Source: Chryseobacterium defluvii
GTDB taxonomy: Bacteria > Bacteroidota > Bacteroidia > Flavobacteriales > Weeksellaceae
Assembly: GCF_003634775.1 (NCBI RefSeq)
Contig: NZ_RBXB01000001.1
Coordinates: 806,001 to 870,000, forward strand
Direction: 5' to 3'
Length of the DNA stretch: 64,000 nucleotides
In this document: in pieces, positions 17,677 through 25,552 of the stretch
Position numbering within the stretch: the stretch's first letter is position 1
How the letters are laid out: every line of letters starts with the position of its first letter
The notes under the pieces: generated by a model
The model's database searches: none
What the model was told of the DNA's origin: nothing
The model's input: only the letters and a program-made list of their open reading frames with translations
Made by a program: the position numbers and the translations under genes

Positions 17677-18723
17677 TACCATAATTCCGGAGCAGTGATC
17701 CTTGGAGCTTCCCGTCGCGGAGGAAAAGACATTGATCTCGTTGTTCAGCCTTAAAACCCCCATAAAAGCAAATATCAAGGCCTCTTTATAATCAATAATA
17801 CCTGGTTCAGGGATGATTATTTCCGCCCGGGTTTTCTCCCTTATTTTCTCAATCAAAAAAGAATTATACGTTCCACCTCCTGTAAACAGAATATTTTTAA
17901 GATTATTTTCATTGATAACCCTTGAAATTTGTTGGCTTATATGCTCTGTAAAGGTGGCCATGAAATCTATGTACTCAATATTTTCTATCAAAGGGAAAAT
18001 ATATGTATTGCACCACTCAATTCCCAGAGATTTCGGACGTGAGTGCTTATAAAAATCTAATGAATTAAGAATGTTTAAAATAGAAGTATTTATTTTTCCT
18101 TTTCCGGCCAGCTCACCATTTTCATCAAAGCTTTTGTTGAATTGCTGAGCGAGCCTGTTCAAAACAATATTTACAGGGGCAATATCAAAAGCAATCCTTT
18201 TTCCATTAGCTTTTAATGAGATATTTGAGAATCCTCCTAAATTGAGACATGCATCATATTGGGAAAAAAGCAATTCGTCTCCGATCGGAACCAGAGGAGC
18301 TCCATTTCCCCCCAACAGGACATCCTGCGATCTGAAGTCGTAAACTACAGGAATTCCTGTTTCCAGTTTAATGGCTCTGCCGTCTCCAATCTGTAAGGTA
18401 AATTTCTTTTGAGGCTGATGAAAAACCGTATGACCGTGAGAAGAAATCAGGTCGATATGACTAAGTTTATTTTTTTGGATAAATTCCTGAACTTGCCGTC
18501 CTAAATAAAAGCCGTATTCAGAGTGCAATTCCAACAGCTCTTCTGCAGAGAGGTAAATAGCGTTTCTGAGTTTATTTTCCCAGGAATCCGGGTAGGGGAT
18601 GGTTTCCGATTTAAGGATTTCAAAGCTCCAAACCTGTTCGCTTTTTTCGAATCTGGCAAAACAGATATCCAGTCCGTCTAGGCTTGTTCCGGACATTAAG
18701 CCGATCGCCTGTGAGATCATCAT
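17674..18723 (-). CDS. anmK: Anhydro-N-acetylmuramic acid kinase
   Basis: A 349-residue cytoplasmic kinase of the ASKHA fold that opens and phosphorylates 1,6-anhydroMurNAc during cell-wall recycling. Family marks are the N-terminal AIGLMSGTSLDGLDI, SSHGHTVFHQP near residue 95, DFRSQDVLLGGNGAPLVP near 130, LNLGGFSNIS near 160 and FTGGGTYNSFL near 285. Either of two adjacent start codons may be used. It begins 3 bp after lptC and belongs to the same operon. Confidence 0.96.
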   Translation of the reverse strand: MMISQAIGLMSGTSLDGLDICFARFEKSEQVWSFEILKSETIPYPDSWENKLRNAIYLSAEELLELHSEYGFYLGRQVQEFIQKNKLSHIDLISSHGHTVFHQPQKKFTLQIGDGRAIKLETGIPVVYDFRSQDVLLGGNGAPLVPIGDELLFSQYDACLNLGGFSNISLKANGKRIAFDIAPVNIVLNRLAQQFNKSFDENGELAGKGKINTSILNILNSLDFYKHSRPKSLGIEWCNTYIFPLIENIEYIDFMATFTEHISQQISRVINENNLKNILFTGGGTYNSFLIEKIREKTRAEIIIPEPGIIDYKEALIFAFMGVLRLNNEINVFSSATGSSKDHCSGIMV

Positions 18724-18726
18724 AGC

Positions 18727-19317
18727 TTATTTTTGTTTTTCGGTAAGTTGTTGGGTACTGAAATCACCGGAATTATTAAAGAATGTATATTCGGAAAAGT
18801 CATCTTTAGCAGTCATTCCGTTAGCTCCTACGAGTGTGGAACCATCTTCCATGGTAACATATACCGTGTCTTTAGTATAAATACGGTTCTTTCTTTGGTC
18901 CCAGTAAATGCTTTGCATGGCAAATCGCTGCCCTTCATTGGTAGTGATTCTCACATCGCCTTTAGCTTCATAGAATTTTTTATATTCGAAAATACGCGCA
19001 TATTTAGCGGTTATTTTCCCGGGAACCTTAGGCTTTTTCTTATCAAAAAACTGGATGTTTATCCCTTTTTTGGCCACTACATACGGACTGTCTATCAGTT
19101 CATATTTTTCGATGATGGGAGCAGTAGCCCTCAGGGTTACAAAGCCGGAATCACGTTGGATGATATTGGCATTGTTGATGATCTGTGAAGGAAAGTTTTT
19201 ATTCTGATTTGCATTTGTTTTGGTAAGGTCTTCTTCACAGGAGGTCAATATAAAAAATATAGCACAACTAAAAAGGTATGCTATATTTTTATATGATATG
19301 TTTGATACAAACTTCAT
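18727..19317 (-). CDS. lptC: LPS export protein LptC-like lipoprotein
   Basis: A 196-residue lipoprotein (lipobox ILTSC) of the LptC/OstA-like periplasmic beta-jellyroll family that bridges the inner-membrane Lpt transporter and periplasmic LPS transport. Visible motifs are ARIFEYKKFYEAKGDV, QSIYWDQRKNRIYT and DTVYVTMEDGSTLVG, the last being characteristic of the LptC C-terminus. ATG 19315-19317 is chosen because it gives a standard signal peptide and lies 1 bp from the stop of the upstream OMP gene. Location in Bacteroidota (lipidated rather than membrane-spanning) is inferred from the lipobox. Confidence 0.88.
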   Translation of the reverse strand: MKFVSNISYKNIAYLFSCAIFFILTSCEEDLTKTNANQNKNFPSQIINNANIIQRDSGFVTLRATAPIIEKYELIDSPYVVAKKGINIQFFDKKKPKVPGKITAKYARIFEYKKFYEAKGDVRITTNEGQRFAMQSIYWDQRKNRIYTKDTVYVTMEDGSTLVGANGMTAKDDFSEYTFFNNSGDFSTQQLTEKQK

Positions 19318-19318
19318 T

Positions 19319-20608
19319 CTAGTTATATAGGGTTTTTCTGAACCATCTGTCAGCAAAGTTAAAGCCTATTCTGAAATTAATGAAATTTTGGTTAATTAAA
19401 TTATCTTTTAATGTACCACGCTTACCTACTTCCAGTCCGAGTTCAAGACCACTCATTCTTGTAATACTGCTGTTTTTGAATGGAAGAAGAACACCTGCGG
19501 AAACCCCGAATTTATTAATATTGTTTCCTGCTATCTTTAAGTTACCTTTTTCATAGAAAGCACCATAGCGGTATACCACTCTTGAAAAATAGCTCCTGAA
19601 GTTGTTATAGTTCGGAAGATACCATCCTCCGGCAGAAATCCTGTAAGAATCTTCAAAATCAAAAGTGCTTCCGAAATAAGAAACGGTTTCTCCTTTTTTA
19701 TAATCTCCCTGAAGGGAAACAAACCATTGGTTTTCACTACCGTATCCAATACCTAAAGAAGCCTGTAATGGTAAAAGGTTTTTAGATTTTGTACTTTTCT
19801 GTTCAATGATGGTTTCACCGGCTTTTACGTCTCCCGTAGTATAATAATAGGTACTGTTGGTATAATCAGTCGTCATATTACTTGAATTTCCGAAAGTTGT
19901 TGTTGCACCGATGGTGAGCTTACGGTCTGTACTTGTATTTAAATGCTGGTAGCTGGCACCCAGAGTGAAATTGAAGTTCTTGATACTGTTTTTAGTTTCA
20001 TAACCATTAATTAACTCTGCATTGGAAGAGGCAAGTTCATTGATATCATATAAGTTTCCGAAATATAAGTTAGCTCTTACGCCCACCGCAAATTCCTGGT
20101 TGATTTTATATGAAACAGCAGCCTGTGCTGTGTTCAATGTACCGGTTCCTTTGAAACGATTTCGTACTTCGGTTTCCGTACCATCTTCGTTCTTTATAAT
20201 TTCGGAATGAAGAATATCATAACTTTTTGAACTGTACGGCTGATAGGAAAGTCCCATTTTTACCTTTGGAGACAAAGGAAACGCTAATGAGATATTGGAT
20301 AAATACGTAGAATGTTTCGTAGACTTCGTATTATTATAATCAGATTTGAAATAATTATTTTCGTTGGTTGCCTCCAGTTTGATGCTTGTAAGTTCAAAAT
20401 TGGCATTGTTGGCTGGATTGGCAAAGTTAAAGCTACTGGTGAAATCACTTATAAAAGCAGTTGATATACCCCCCATTGAGGTAGTTTCAATCGTATTATC
20501 ATATTTTACATCTCCAATTCCGTAGGTTGCATAAGGTGAGTTACTTAAACTCTGTGCATTAAGGAAATACCCGACTGATATGAATGATAGTACAAAGATT
20601 TTTTTCAT
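19319..20608 (-). CDS. Outer-membrane beta-barrel protein (FadL/PorV-like fold), function unknown
   Basis: A 429-residue protein with a signal peptide cleaved near residue 19 (LNAQ). The mature part starts SLSNSPYATYGIGD and is built of alternating amphipathic strands (SLAFPLSPKVKMGLSYQPY, FNFTLGASYQHL, SLGIGYGSENQWFVSLQGD), ending FADRWFRKTLYN. This looks like a 14-strand FadL-type barrel. It is the first gene of the operon with lptC and anmK, so a role in envelope lipid or LPS traffic is possible but not shown. Confidence 0.8.
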   Translation of the reverse strand: MKKIFVLSFISVGYFLNAQSLSNSPYATYGIGDVKYDNTIETTSMGGISTAFISDFTSSFNFANPANNANFELTSIKLEATNENNYFKSDYNNTKSTKHSTYLSNISLAFPLSPKVKMGLSYQPYSSKSYDILHSEIIKNEDGTETEVRNRFKGTGTLNTAQAAVSYKINQEFAVGVRANLYFGNLYDINELASSNAELINGYETKNSIKNFNFTLGASYQHLNTSTDRKLTIGATTTFGNSSNMTTDYTNSTYYYTTGDVKAGETIIEQKSTKSKNLLPLQASLGIGYGSENQWFVSLQGDYKKGETVSYFGSTFDFEDSYRISAGGWYLPNYNNFRSYFSRVVYRYGAFYEKGNLKIAGNNINKFGVSAGVLLPFKNSSITRMSGLELGLEVGKRGTLKDNLINQNFINFRIGFNFADRWFRKTLYN

Positions 20609-20715
20609 TCTATATTTTTAAACAATGCGCAAATATCTTAAATATTAATGAATTGTAAAAATTTCATGAGGTTAAAGTTTGTTAAGGGGAAAAAGACGGA
20701 TTCTGAATGGCAATA

Positions 20716-20791
20716 GTCAATTGTGAATGAGAATAATGAATATATTGTAATCAATTGATCATTCACTTGCGAAGCAAAATTCACAGGTCAC
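20716..20791. repeat. Dispersed intergenic inverted repeat, copy A
   Basis: The right arm ATTCACTTGCGAAGCAAAAT followed by TCAC matches copy B at 22 of 24 positions. The left side carries GTCAATTGTGAAT in inverse orientation. It lies between the divergent OMP and holB genes. Confidence 0.6.
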
Positions 20792-20828
20792 AAATCTACT
20801 CTTTCACAAAATTCTTTATCTTTGAAAC

Positions 20829-21947
20829 ATGAATTGGGAGAATATTGCCGGACAAGAAAACCTGAAAAAACTTCTAAAAGATAGTATTGCGGAAAACAGA
20901 GTAAGCCATGCCCAGCTTTTTGTAGGAAAAGAAGGCTACGGTACATTACCTCTTGCTTTAGCCTATGCAAAAGAAATTTTAAACGGGGAAAATGAGCACG
21001 CCGCTTCAAAAGTTGAGCATCTGAATCATTTAGATCTGCATATTAGCTTTCCTGTGTATACGGACAACAAAAATTCTTTAAGCAAGAATAAGTTTGAAGA
21101 ATTCAGGGAAATGATTTTAGCATCTCCTTATGCCAGTTATGATGACTGGACTGCATTTCTGGATTCTGAGAACAAGCAGCTTTTTATTTCTGCAGATGAA
21201 ATAGATGATCAGAATCAAAAGTTTTCACTCAAAAGTTTTGAAGGTGGAACCAAAATCCTGATTGTCTGGAGAGCTGATAAAATGAATATTTCCGCTTCGA
21301 ATAAGTTCCTTAAGTTTCTGGAAGAACCGCCGGCGAAAACCCTTATCCTTCTTACCGCCGAAAACACCAATGATATTCTTCCCACCATCCTTTCCAGGAC
21401 CCAGATAGTGGAAGTTCACAGAATCAATGACGAAGACCTGGAAAAATATATCCGGACCCATTTTTCCGTTTCAGAAGAAAAAGCGAAGGAAATTATCCAT
21501 GAAGCCCAGGGAGACCTAAATGAAGCTGTAAAGCTTCTTAATTCCGGGAATAAGAATGATGAATTCGAAAAATTATTCATTCAATGGGTACGTGATGCCT
21601 TTCAGGTGAAAAAGAAACCTGAATTCCTTAAAAATATTATTTTCTGGGCCAGGGAAATATCGGGGTGGAACAGAGAAAAACAAAAAAACTTTCTTAATTA
21701 TTGCTCTGAAATCTTTAGACTGGCCTTGCTTCAGAACTATCAATCAGAAAGCCTGGTGTATAAGAAAATTGATGCGAACGGTTTCAATTGGACGGGCTTT
21801 TCCAAATTTATTAGCGGCGGCAATATTGAGAGCATCTTAGAAGAGATCAACACCGCCGATCTTCATTTGACCAGAAATGGAAATCCGAAAATTATCTGGA
21901 CGGATTTAGGAATAAAATTATCAAGATATATTCATAAAAATACATAA
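20829..21947 (+). CDS. holB: DNA polymerase III subunit delta'
   Basis: A 372-residue clamp-loader subunit. Family features are the opening MNWENIAGQENLKKLL, RVSHAQLFVGKEGYG replacing a strict Walker A, the sensor region NKFLKFLEEPPAKTLILL near residues 158-176 and LPTILSRTQIVEV near 185. The P-loop is degenerate as in other delta' subunits, which bind no ATP. The C-terminal domain is typical of the Bacteroidota form. A TATCTTTG motif ends 4 bp before the ATG, too close to serve with a leader. Confidence 0.93.
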   Translation: MNWENIAGQENLKKLLKDSIAENRVSHAQLFVGKEGYGTLPLALAYAKEILNGENEHAASKVEHLNHLDLHISFPVYTDNKNSLSKNKFEEFREMILASPYASYDDWTAFLDSENKQLFISADEIDDQNQKFSLKSFEGGTKILIVWRADKMNISASNKFLKFLEEPPAKTLILLTAENTNDILPTILSRTQIVEVHRINDEDLEKYIRTHFSVSEEKAKEIIHEAQGDLNEAVKLLNSGNKNDEFEKLFIQWVRDAFQVKKKPEFLKNIIFWAREISGWNREKQKNFLNYCSEIFRLALLQNYQSESLVYKKIDANGFNWTGFSKFISGGNIESILEEINTADLHLTRNGNPKIIWTDLGIKLSRYIHKNT

Positions 21948-21948
21948 A

Positions 21949-21974
21949 AATAGTCCTGAATATTCAGGACTATT
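21949..21974. terminator. Perfect palindromic bidirectional terminator
   Basis: Thirteen-base arms, starting AATAGTCCTGAAT, form a perfect 26-base palindrome between the convergent holB and the small minus-strand gene. No long T-run follows. Confidence 0.7.
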
Positions 21975-21983
21975 ATGTTACTA

Positions 21984-22211
21984 TTAAGCAGCTTTCTTTA
22001 CTTTTGCCGCTGTTTTCGTCTTAGGTTTGCTGTTTTCAGCTGTTTTTGATTTGGAATCGCAAGATTTGTGATGATCACCACATGCTTTTTTATCTTGTAC
22101 TGAGCATTCTTTTTTGTCTTTACCTGCACAACATCCTGCCTTAGGTGTTTCCTGTGCAAAGCTGAAGGTAAACAATCCTGCAACCGCTAAAACGGAAATA
22201 AATTTTTTCAT
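21984..22211 (-). CDS. Small exported Cys/Lys-rich protein
   Basis: A 75-residue protein with a signal peptide cleaved near residue 20 (FSFAQ). The mature part of about 55 residues holds six cysteines (CC, then single C in ECSV, ACGD and SCDS), two adjacent histidines (GDHHK) and a Lys/Ala/Thr-rich tail (KPKTKTAAKVKKAA). The Cys/His pattern suggests metal binding or redox reactivity. The basic tail could bind nucleic acid or polyanions, as is common for small periplasmic proteins of Flavobacteriia. No named family was recognised. Confidence 0.75.
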   Translation of the reverse strand: MKKFISVLAVAGLFTFSFAQETPKAGCCAGKDKKECSVQDKKACGDHHKSCDSKSKTAENSKPKTKTAAKVKKAA

Positions 22212-22294
22212 AATTCTATAATTTTTTATCTGAAGTCAAATATAATAATTTCAGTGAGTTGTATTAACAAAAAATTAAAAATAAATTAAAAATC

Positions 22295-22310
22295 AATCAA
22301 TCGTTTGATT
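22295..22310. promoter_or_regulatory. Candidate TetR operator (perfect inverted repeat)
   Basis: AATCAA and TTGATT flank TCGT. The right arm includes the TTG of the promoter for the downstream tetR-efflux operon, so a bound repressor would block RNA polymerase. Autoregulation is inferred from position. Confidence 0.6.
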
Positions 22311-22335
22311 TGTTTAAAAAAGTTGTGTAAATTTG
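22305..22335 (+). promoter_or_regulatory. Promoter of the tetR-efflux operon
   Basis: TTG at 22305-22307, 20 bases, then TAAATTTG at 22328-22335, an exact match to the flavobacterial consensus, 23 bp before the tetR ATG. Confidence 0.8.
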
Positions 22336-22358
22336 CCCCCTGAAAAAATAGAAGTGAA

Positions 22359-22985
22359 ATGATTTCAAAAGAAGAAAATATATTATTTGCTGCAGAAAAG
22401 CTTTTTGCTGAAAAGGGCTTTGAAGGCACTTCCACCAGGGAGATTGCCAAGGCGGCCCAGGTGAATATTTCTATGATTTCCTATTATTTCGGTTCAAAAG
22501 AAAAATTATATGAGAAGCTGGTTGAATACAGGATGAATGAAGGACAATTTTTTTCAAAAGATATTTTGGAAAGAACCGATATCAATGAATGGGAAAAAAT
22601 AGAAAAGATTGTGGAACAGTTTACCGGAAGAGTAAGAAACCATAAATGTTTTTACAGGATCATGCAAAGGGAACAGTTGTATACGGAAAATCCCCAGATC
22701 GTAGAATTCCTCAAACAAACCAAAATGGGATTTATCACCATGTACTCAAGAGTATTGGAGAGCGGACTGAAAAAAGGAATTTTCACTAAAAATCCTCCCA
22801 TCTATTTACTCCATGCCACAGTGAGCGGAACTTTGTTTTATGCTTCCAATGCCAAAGAAATGTATAAAGAATTTCTTCATAATACGGAGGAGGAGGAAAC
22901 TTTTGATGAAAAATACTACACAGAACTTAAAAACCATATAAAATACTTACTAAAAGACCTTTTAGGTTATGAAGAGAATAAATAA
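22359..22985 (+). CDS. TetR/AcrR-family repressor of the adjacent efflux operon
   Basis: A 208-residue dimeric repressor. The N-terminal helix-turn-helix reads ILFAAEKLFAEKGFEGTST, then REIAKAAQVNISMISYYFG, the canonical TetR pattern. The C-terminal ligand domain is helical with FYRIMQREQL and LHATVSGTLFYASN. It overlaps the TolC gene by 17 bp and is the first gene of the operon, so it most likely represses itself and the pump until a toxic ligand binds. A matching palindrome overlaps its promoter. Confidence 0.95.
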   Translation: MISKEENILFAAEKLFAEKGFEGTSTREIAKAAQVNISMISYYFGSKEKLYEKLVEYRMNEGQFFSKDILERTDINEWEKIEKIVEQFTGRVRNHKCFYRIMQREQLYTENPQIVEFLKQTKMGFITMYSRVLESGLKKGIFTKNPPIYLLHATVSGTLFYASNAKEMYKEFLHNTEEEETFDEKYYTELKNHIKYLLKDLLGYEENK

Positions 22986-24288
22986 CTCAGTCATTGCCAT
23001 ATTCTTTTTTATAGGAATTGCCAATGTGAATGCCCAGGAGAAAAAACAACTTACGTTGGATGAAGCTGTACAGATGGGAATTCAGAACAGTAAAAATCTT
23101 AAGATTGATGCTGCTAAAATTGAAGAAGCTACGGCTGATCTTCTTGAAGCTAAAAACAAACAGCTTCCGGATCTTAAATTATCAGGAAGTTATATGCGTC
23201 TCACCAATGCAAAGGTTGATCTGAAATTTTTAGGAGAGTCCGGCGCCGGTAACGGCGAAATGGCAGCTCCGAAATCTGTATTTCTGGGACAGGCAAGCTT
23301 ATCCATGCCATTGTACGCCGGGGGAAGAATCAAATACGGAATTGAATCAGCGAAATATCTGGTAGAAGCTGCAAAACTAAGCACAGAGAACGATAAAGTT
23401 GCTATTGCCTATAATGTGGCACAAGCTTATAATAACTTATTCAAAGCGAGCCAGTCCATAAAAGTGCTGGAAGAAAACCTTACGGCTTCCGAAAAAAGAG
23501 ATGAAACCTTCCTTAAGCTGGAAAATAACGGAGTGATTGCCAGAAATGACCGCTTAAAGGCAAATCTTCAGACTTCTAATATTGAGCTTCAGCTTCTTGA
23601 AGCCAAAAACAATTACAACATTGCCAATATCAATATGGACTTATTGTTGGGGCTCCCGGAGACTACAGAACTGGAAGTTGATCCCAACTATATTGAAGAA
23701 ATCCAGGAAACCCAACCTGTAAGCTATTATCTTAATGAAGCCCAGCAAAACCGAAAAGACCTGCTTGCCTTGGATCAGCAGAGAAAAGCAGCAGCATTGG
23801 GAACTAAGGCGGCAAAAGCTGAAAATTATCCTACAGTGGCATTAACGGGTGGTTACGTTGCTGCAGATGCCCCGAAATTCATCACCATTTATAATGCGGT
23901 AAATGTAGGAGTAGGCGTTTCTTATAATCTGGCGAACCTTTGGAAGCAAAACTCAGCTTTAAAGCAATCTCATGCAAGAGAGATGCAGCTGGATGCTACC
24001 AACGAATTATTGAATGATAATATCAAGCTTGAAGTCAACAAGGAATATCAGAATGCAGATTATTCAAAACAGAGAATTGCCGTTTTTGAAAAATCAGCAT
24101 TACAGGCTAATGAGAATTACAGGATTACCAAGAATAAATTTGATAATGGTTTGGCTACCATGACTGAACTTTTAGATGCGGATGCCGCACAGATCTCGGC
24201 TAATGTGGGAGTGATTAATGCAAAAGCTGATGCCGCCTTAGCCTACAGAAAACTATTACAGACAACAGGAACTTTAACAATTAAATAA
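22969..24288 (+). CDS. TolC-family outer-membrane efflux channel
   Basis: A 439-residue outer-membrane factor with a signal peptide cleaved near residue 22 (NVNAQ). The mature protein starts with the typical LTLDEAVQMGIQNSKNLKID and has two repeats of long coiled-coil helices rich in Ala, Glu and Asn, with the second repeat near TNELLNDNIKLEVNKEYQN. It forms the trimeric exit duct for the HlyD/EmrB pump encoded next. The start overlaps the tetR end, indicating coupled translation. Confidence 0.94.
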   Translation: MKRINNSVIAIFFFIGIANVNAQEKKQLTLDEAVQMGIQNSKNLKIDAAKIEEATADLLEAKNKQLPDLKLSGSYMRLTNAKVDLKFLGESGAGNGEMAAPKSVFLGQASLSMPLYAGGRIKYGIESAKYLVEAAKLSTENDKVAIAYNVAQAYNNLFKASQSIKVLEENLTASEKRDETFLKLENNGVIARNDRLKANLQTSNIELQLLEAKNNYNIANINMDLLLGLPETTELEVDPNYIEEIQETQPVSYYLNEAQQNRKDLLALDQQRKAAALGTKAAKAENYPTVALTGGYVAADAPKFITIYNAVNVGVGVSYNLANLWKQNSALKQSHAREMQLDATNELLNDNIKLEVNKEYQNADYSKQRIAVFEKSALQANENYRITKNKFDNGLATMTELLDADAAQISANVGVINAKADAALAYRKLLQTTGTLTIK

Positions 24289-24301
24289 GAACGATACCCA
24301 A

Positions 24302-25405
24302 ATGGAAAATAATAATACACAGGCAATCGAACCTAAAAAGAAAAAAAGTTTAGTCTTTCCCATCATTTTAGCTGCTGTAGTAATCGGAGGCGGAATTTAC
24401 GGTTACAGAGCCTATTCTTATGGTCAGACTCATGAAGAAACCGATGATGCGCAGATTGCTTCCAATATGGCCCCGGTAATTTCTAAAATTTCCGGTTATG
24501 TGGCAGAAGTAAAAGTAAAGGATAACCAGTTTGTGAAAAAAGGGGATACTCTTGTTATTTTAGATAACAGAGATCAGAAGATGGCATTGCAACAGGCTGA
24601 AGCAGCCCTGGCTACTGCAAAGAGCAATATTTCTACGGCACAGGCAACCACTACGGCAACTTCTAAAAATATCAATACTTCGGAAGCGGCTGTTGCCACT
24701 GCGAATGCCCAGATAGAAGCAGCAAAGGTAAATGTATGGAAAACGTCTCAGGATCTGAAAAGATATAGCAATCTTGTAAAAGACCATTCTATTACAGAAC
24801 AACAATATGAACAGGCTTTAGCAGCTAAGCAGTCTGCAGATAAACAATTACAGGTTCTCGTGGATCAGAGAAACCAGATTGCCCAGCAAACAAGTGCAGC
24901 TTCATCACAAACAGTGGCAAGTTCTCAACAAATCAATGTGGCGAGCTCTGTGGCTAAACAAAGAGAAGTAGATGTGGAAAATGCAAGGCTTAACCTGTCT
25001 TATACGGTAATTGTTGCTCCTGAAGACGGGTATGTAGGAAAAGTTCCGATCCAGACCGGACAATATTTGCAGGCCGGTGCCCAATTGTTCAGCCTAGTGA
25101 AAAATGATCAGAAATGGATTGTTGCCAACTTCAAGGAAACACAGGTGGATAAAATGGTTGAAGGACAAAAAGTGAAAATTGAAATTGATGCTTTTCCTGA
25201 TAGCAAGTTTGACGGAGTAGTGGCATCTTTCTCTCCTGCAACCGGTGCTACATTCTCCATTCTTCCGCCGGATAATGCAAGTGGAAACTTCGTGAAAGTA
25301 GTCCAGAGGCTTCCTGTGAAAATTGATTTCGTAAACCTTGATAAAAATATTGCCAAAAAGCTGAGAACAGGAATGAATGTGAAAGCTGAGGTGATATTGA
25401 ACTAA
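24302..25405 (+). CDS. HlyD/EmrA-type membrane fusion protein
   Basis: A 367-residue periplasmic adaptor. One membrane helix lies near residues 13-30 (LVFPIILAAVVIGGGIYGY), followed by the family motif EETDDAQIASNMAPVISKIS, the biotinyl-lipoyl half GYVAEVKVKDNQFVKKGD, a long Ala/Gln-rich coiled-coil hairpin (about residues 95-225) and a beta-barrel domain with APEDGYVGKVPIQTGQYLQ. It links the inner-membrane EmrB pump to the TolC channel. It starts 13 bp after the TolC gene. Confidence 0.94.
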   Translation: MENNNTQAIEPKKKKSLVFPIILAAVVIGGGIYGYRAYSYGQTHEETDDAQIASNMAPVISKISGYVAEVKVKDNQFVKKGDTLVILDNRDQKMALQQAEAALATAKSNISTAQATTTATSKNINTSEAAVATANAQIEAAKVNVWKTSQDLKRYSNLVKDHSITEQQYEQALAAKQSADKQLQVLVDQRNQIAQQTSAASSQTVASSQQINVASSVAKQREVDVENARLNLSYTVIVAPEDGYVGKVPIQTGQYLQAGAQLFSLVKNDQKWIVANFKETQVDKMVEGQKVKIEIDAFPDSKFDGVVASFSPATGATFSILPPDNASGNFVKVVQRLPVKIDFVNLDKNIAKKLRTGMNVKAEVILN

Positions 25406-25416
25406 CATTAAAAATT

Positions 25417-25538
25417 GTAAAAGGTCAATTAACTTCGTTGTCAATAGTGAATTGCTTTACTATCAATATAAAATATGTAGTTGTATAATTAATTCACTAT
25501 TCACTTGCATAGCAAAATTCACCATTGACTTTTTTTAC
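25417..25538. repeat. Dispersed intergenic inverted repeat, copy B (best preserved)
   Basis: About 120 bp with imperfect terminal inverted repeats. The left end begins GTAAAAGGTCAATT; the right end, read backwards, begins GTAAAAAAAGTCAATGGTG. GTCAATAGTGAATT on the left and AATTCACTATTCAC on the right form the inner arms. It separates the adaptor and pump genes of the efflux operon. It resembles a MITE or REP-like element; no ORF is present. Confidence 0.7.
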
Positions 25539-25552
25539 ATAATAACAAACTT

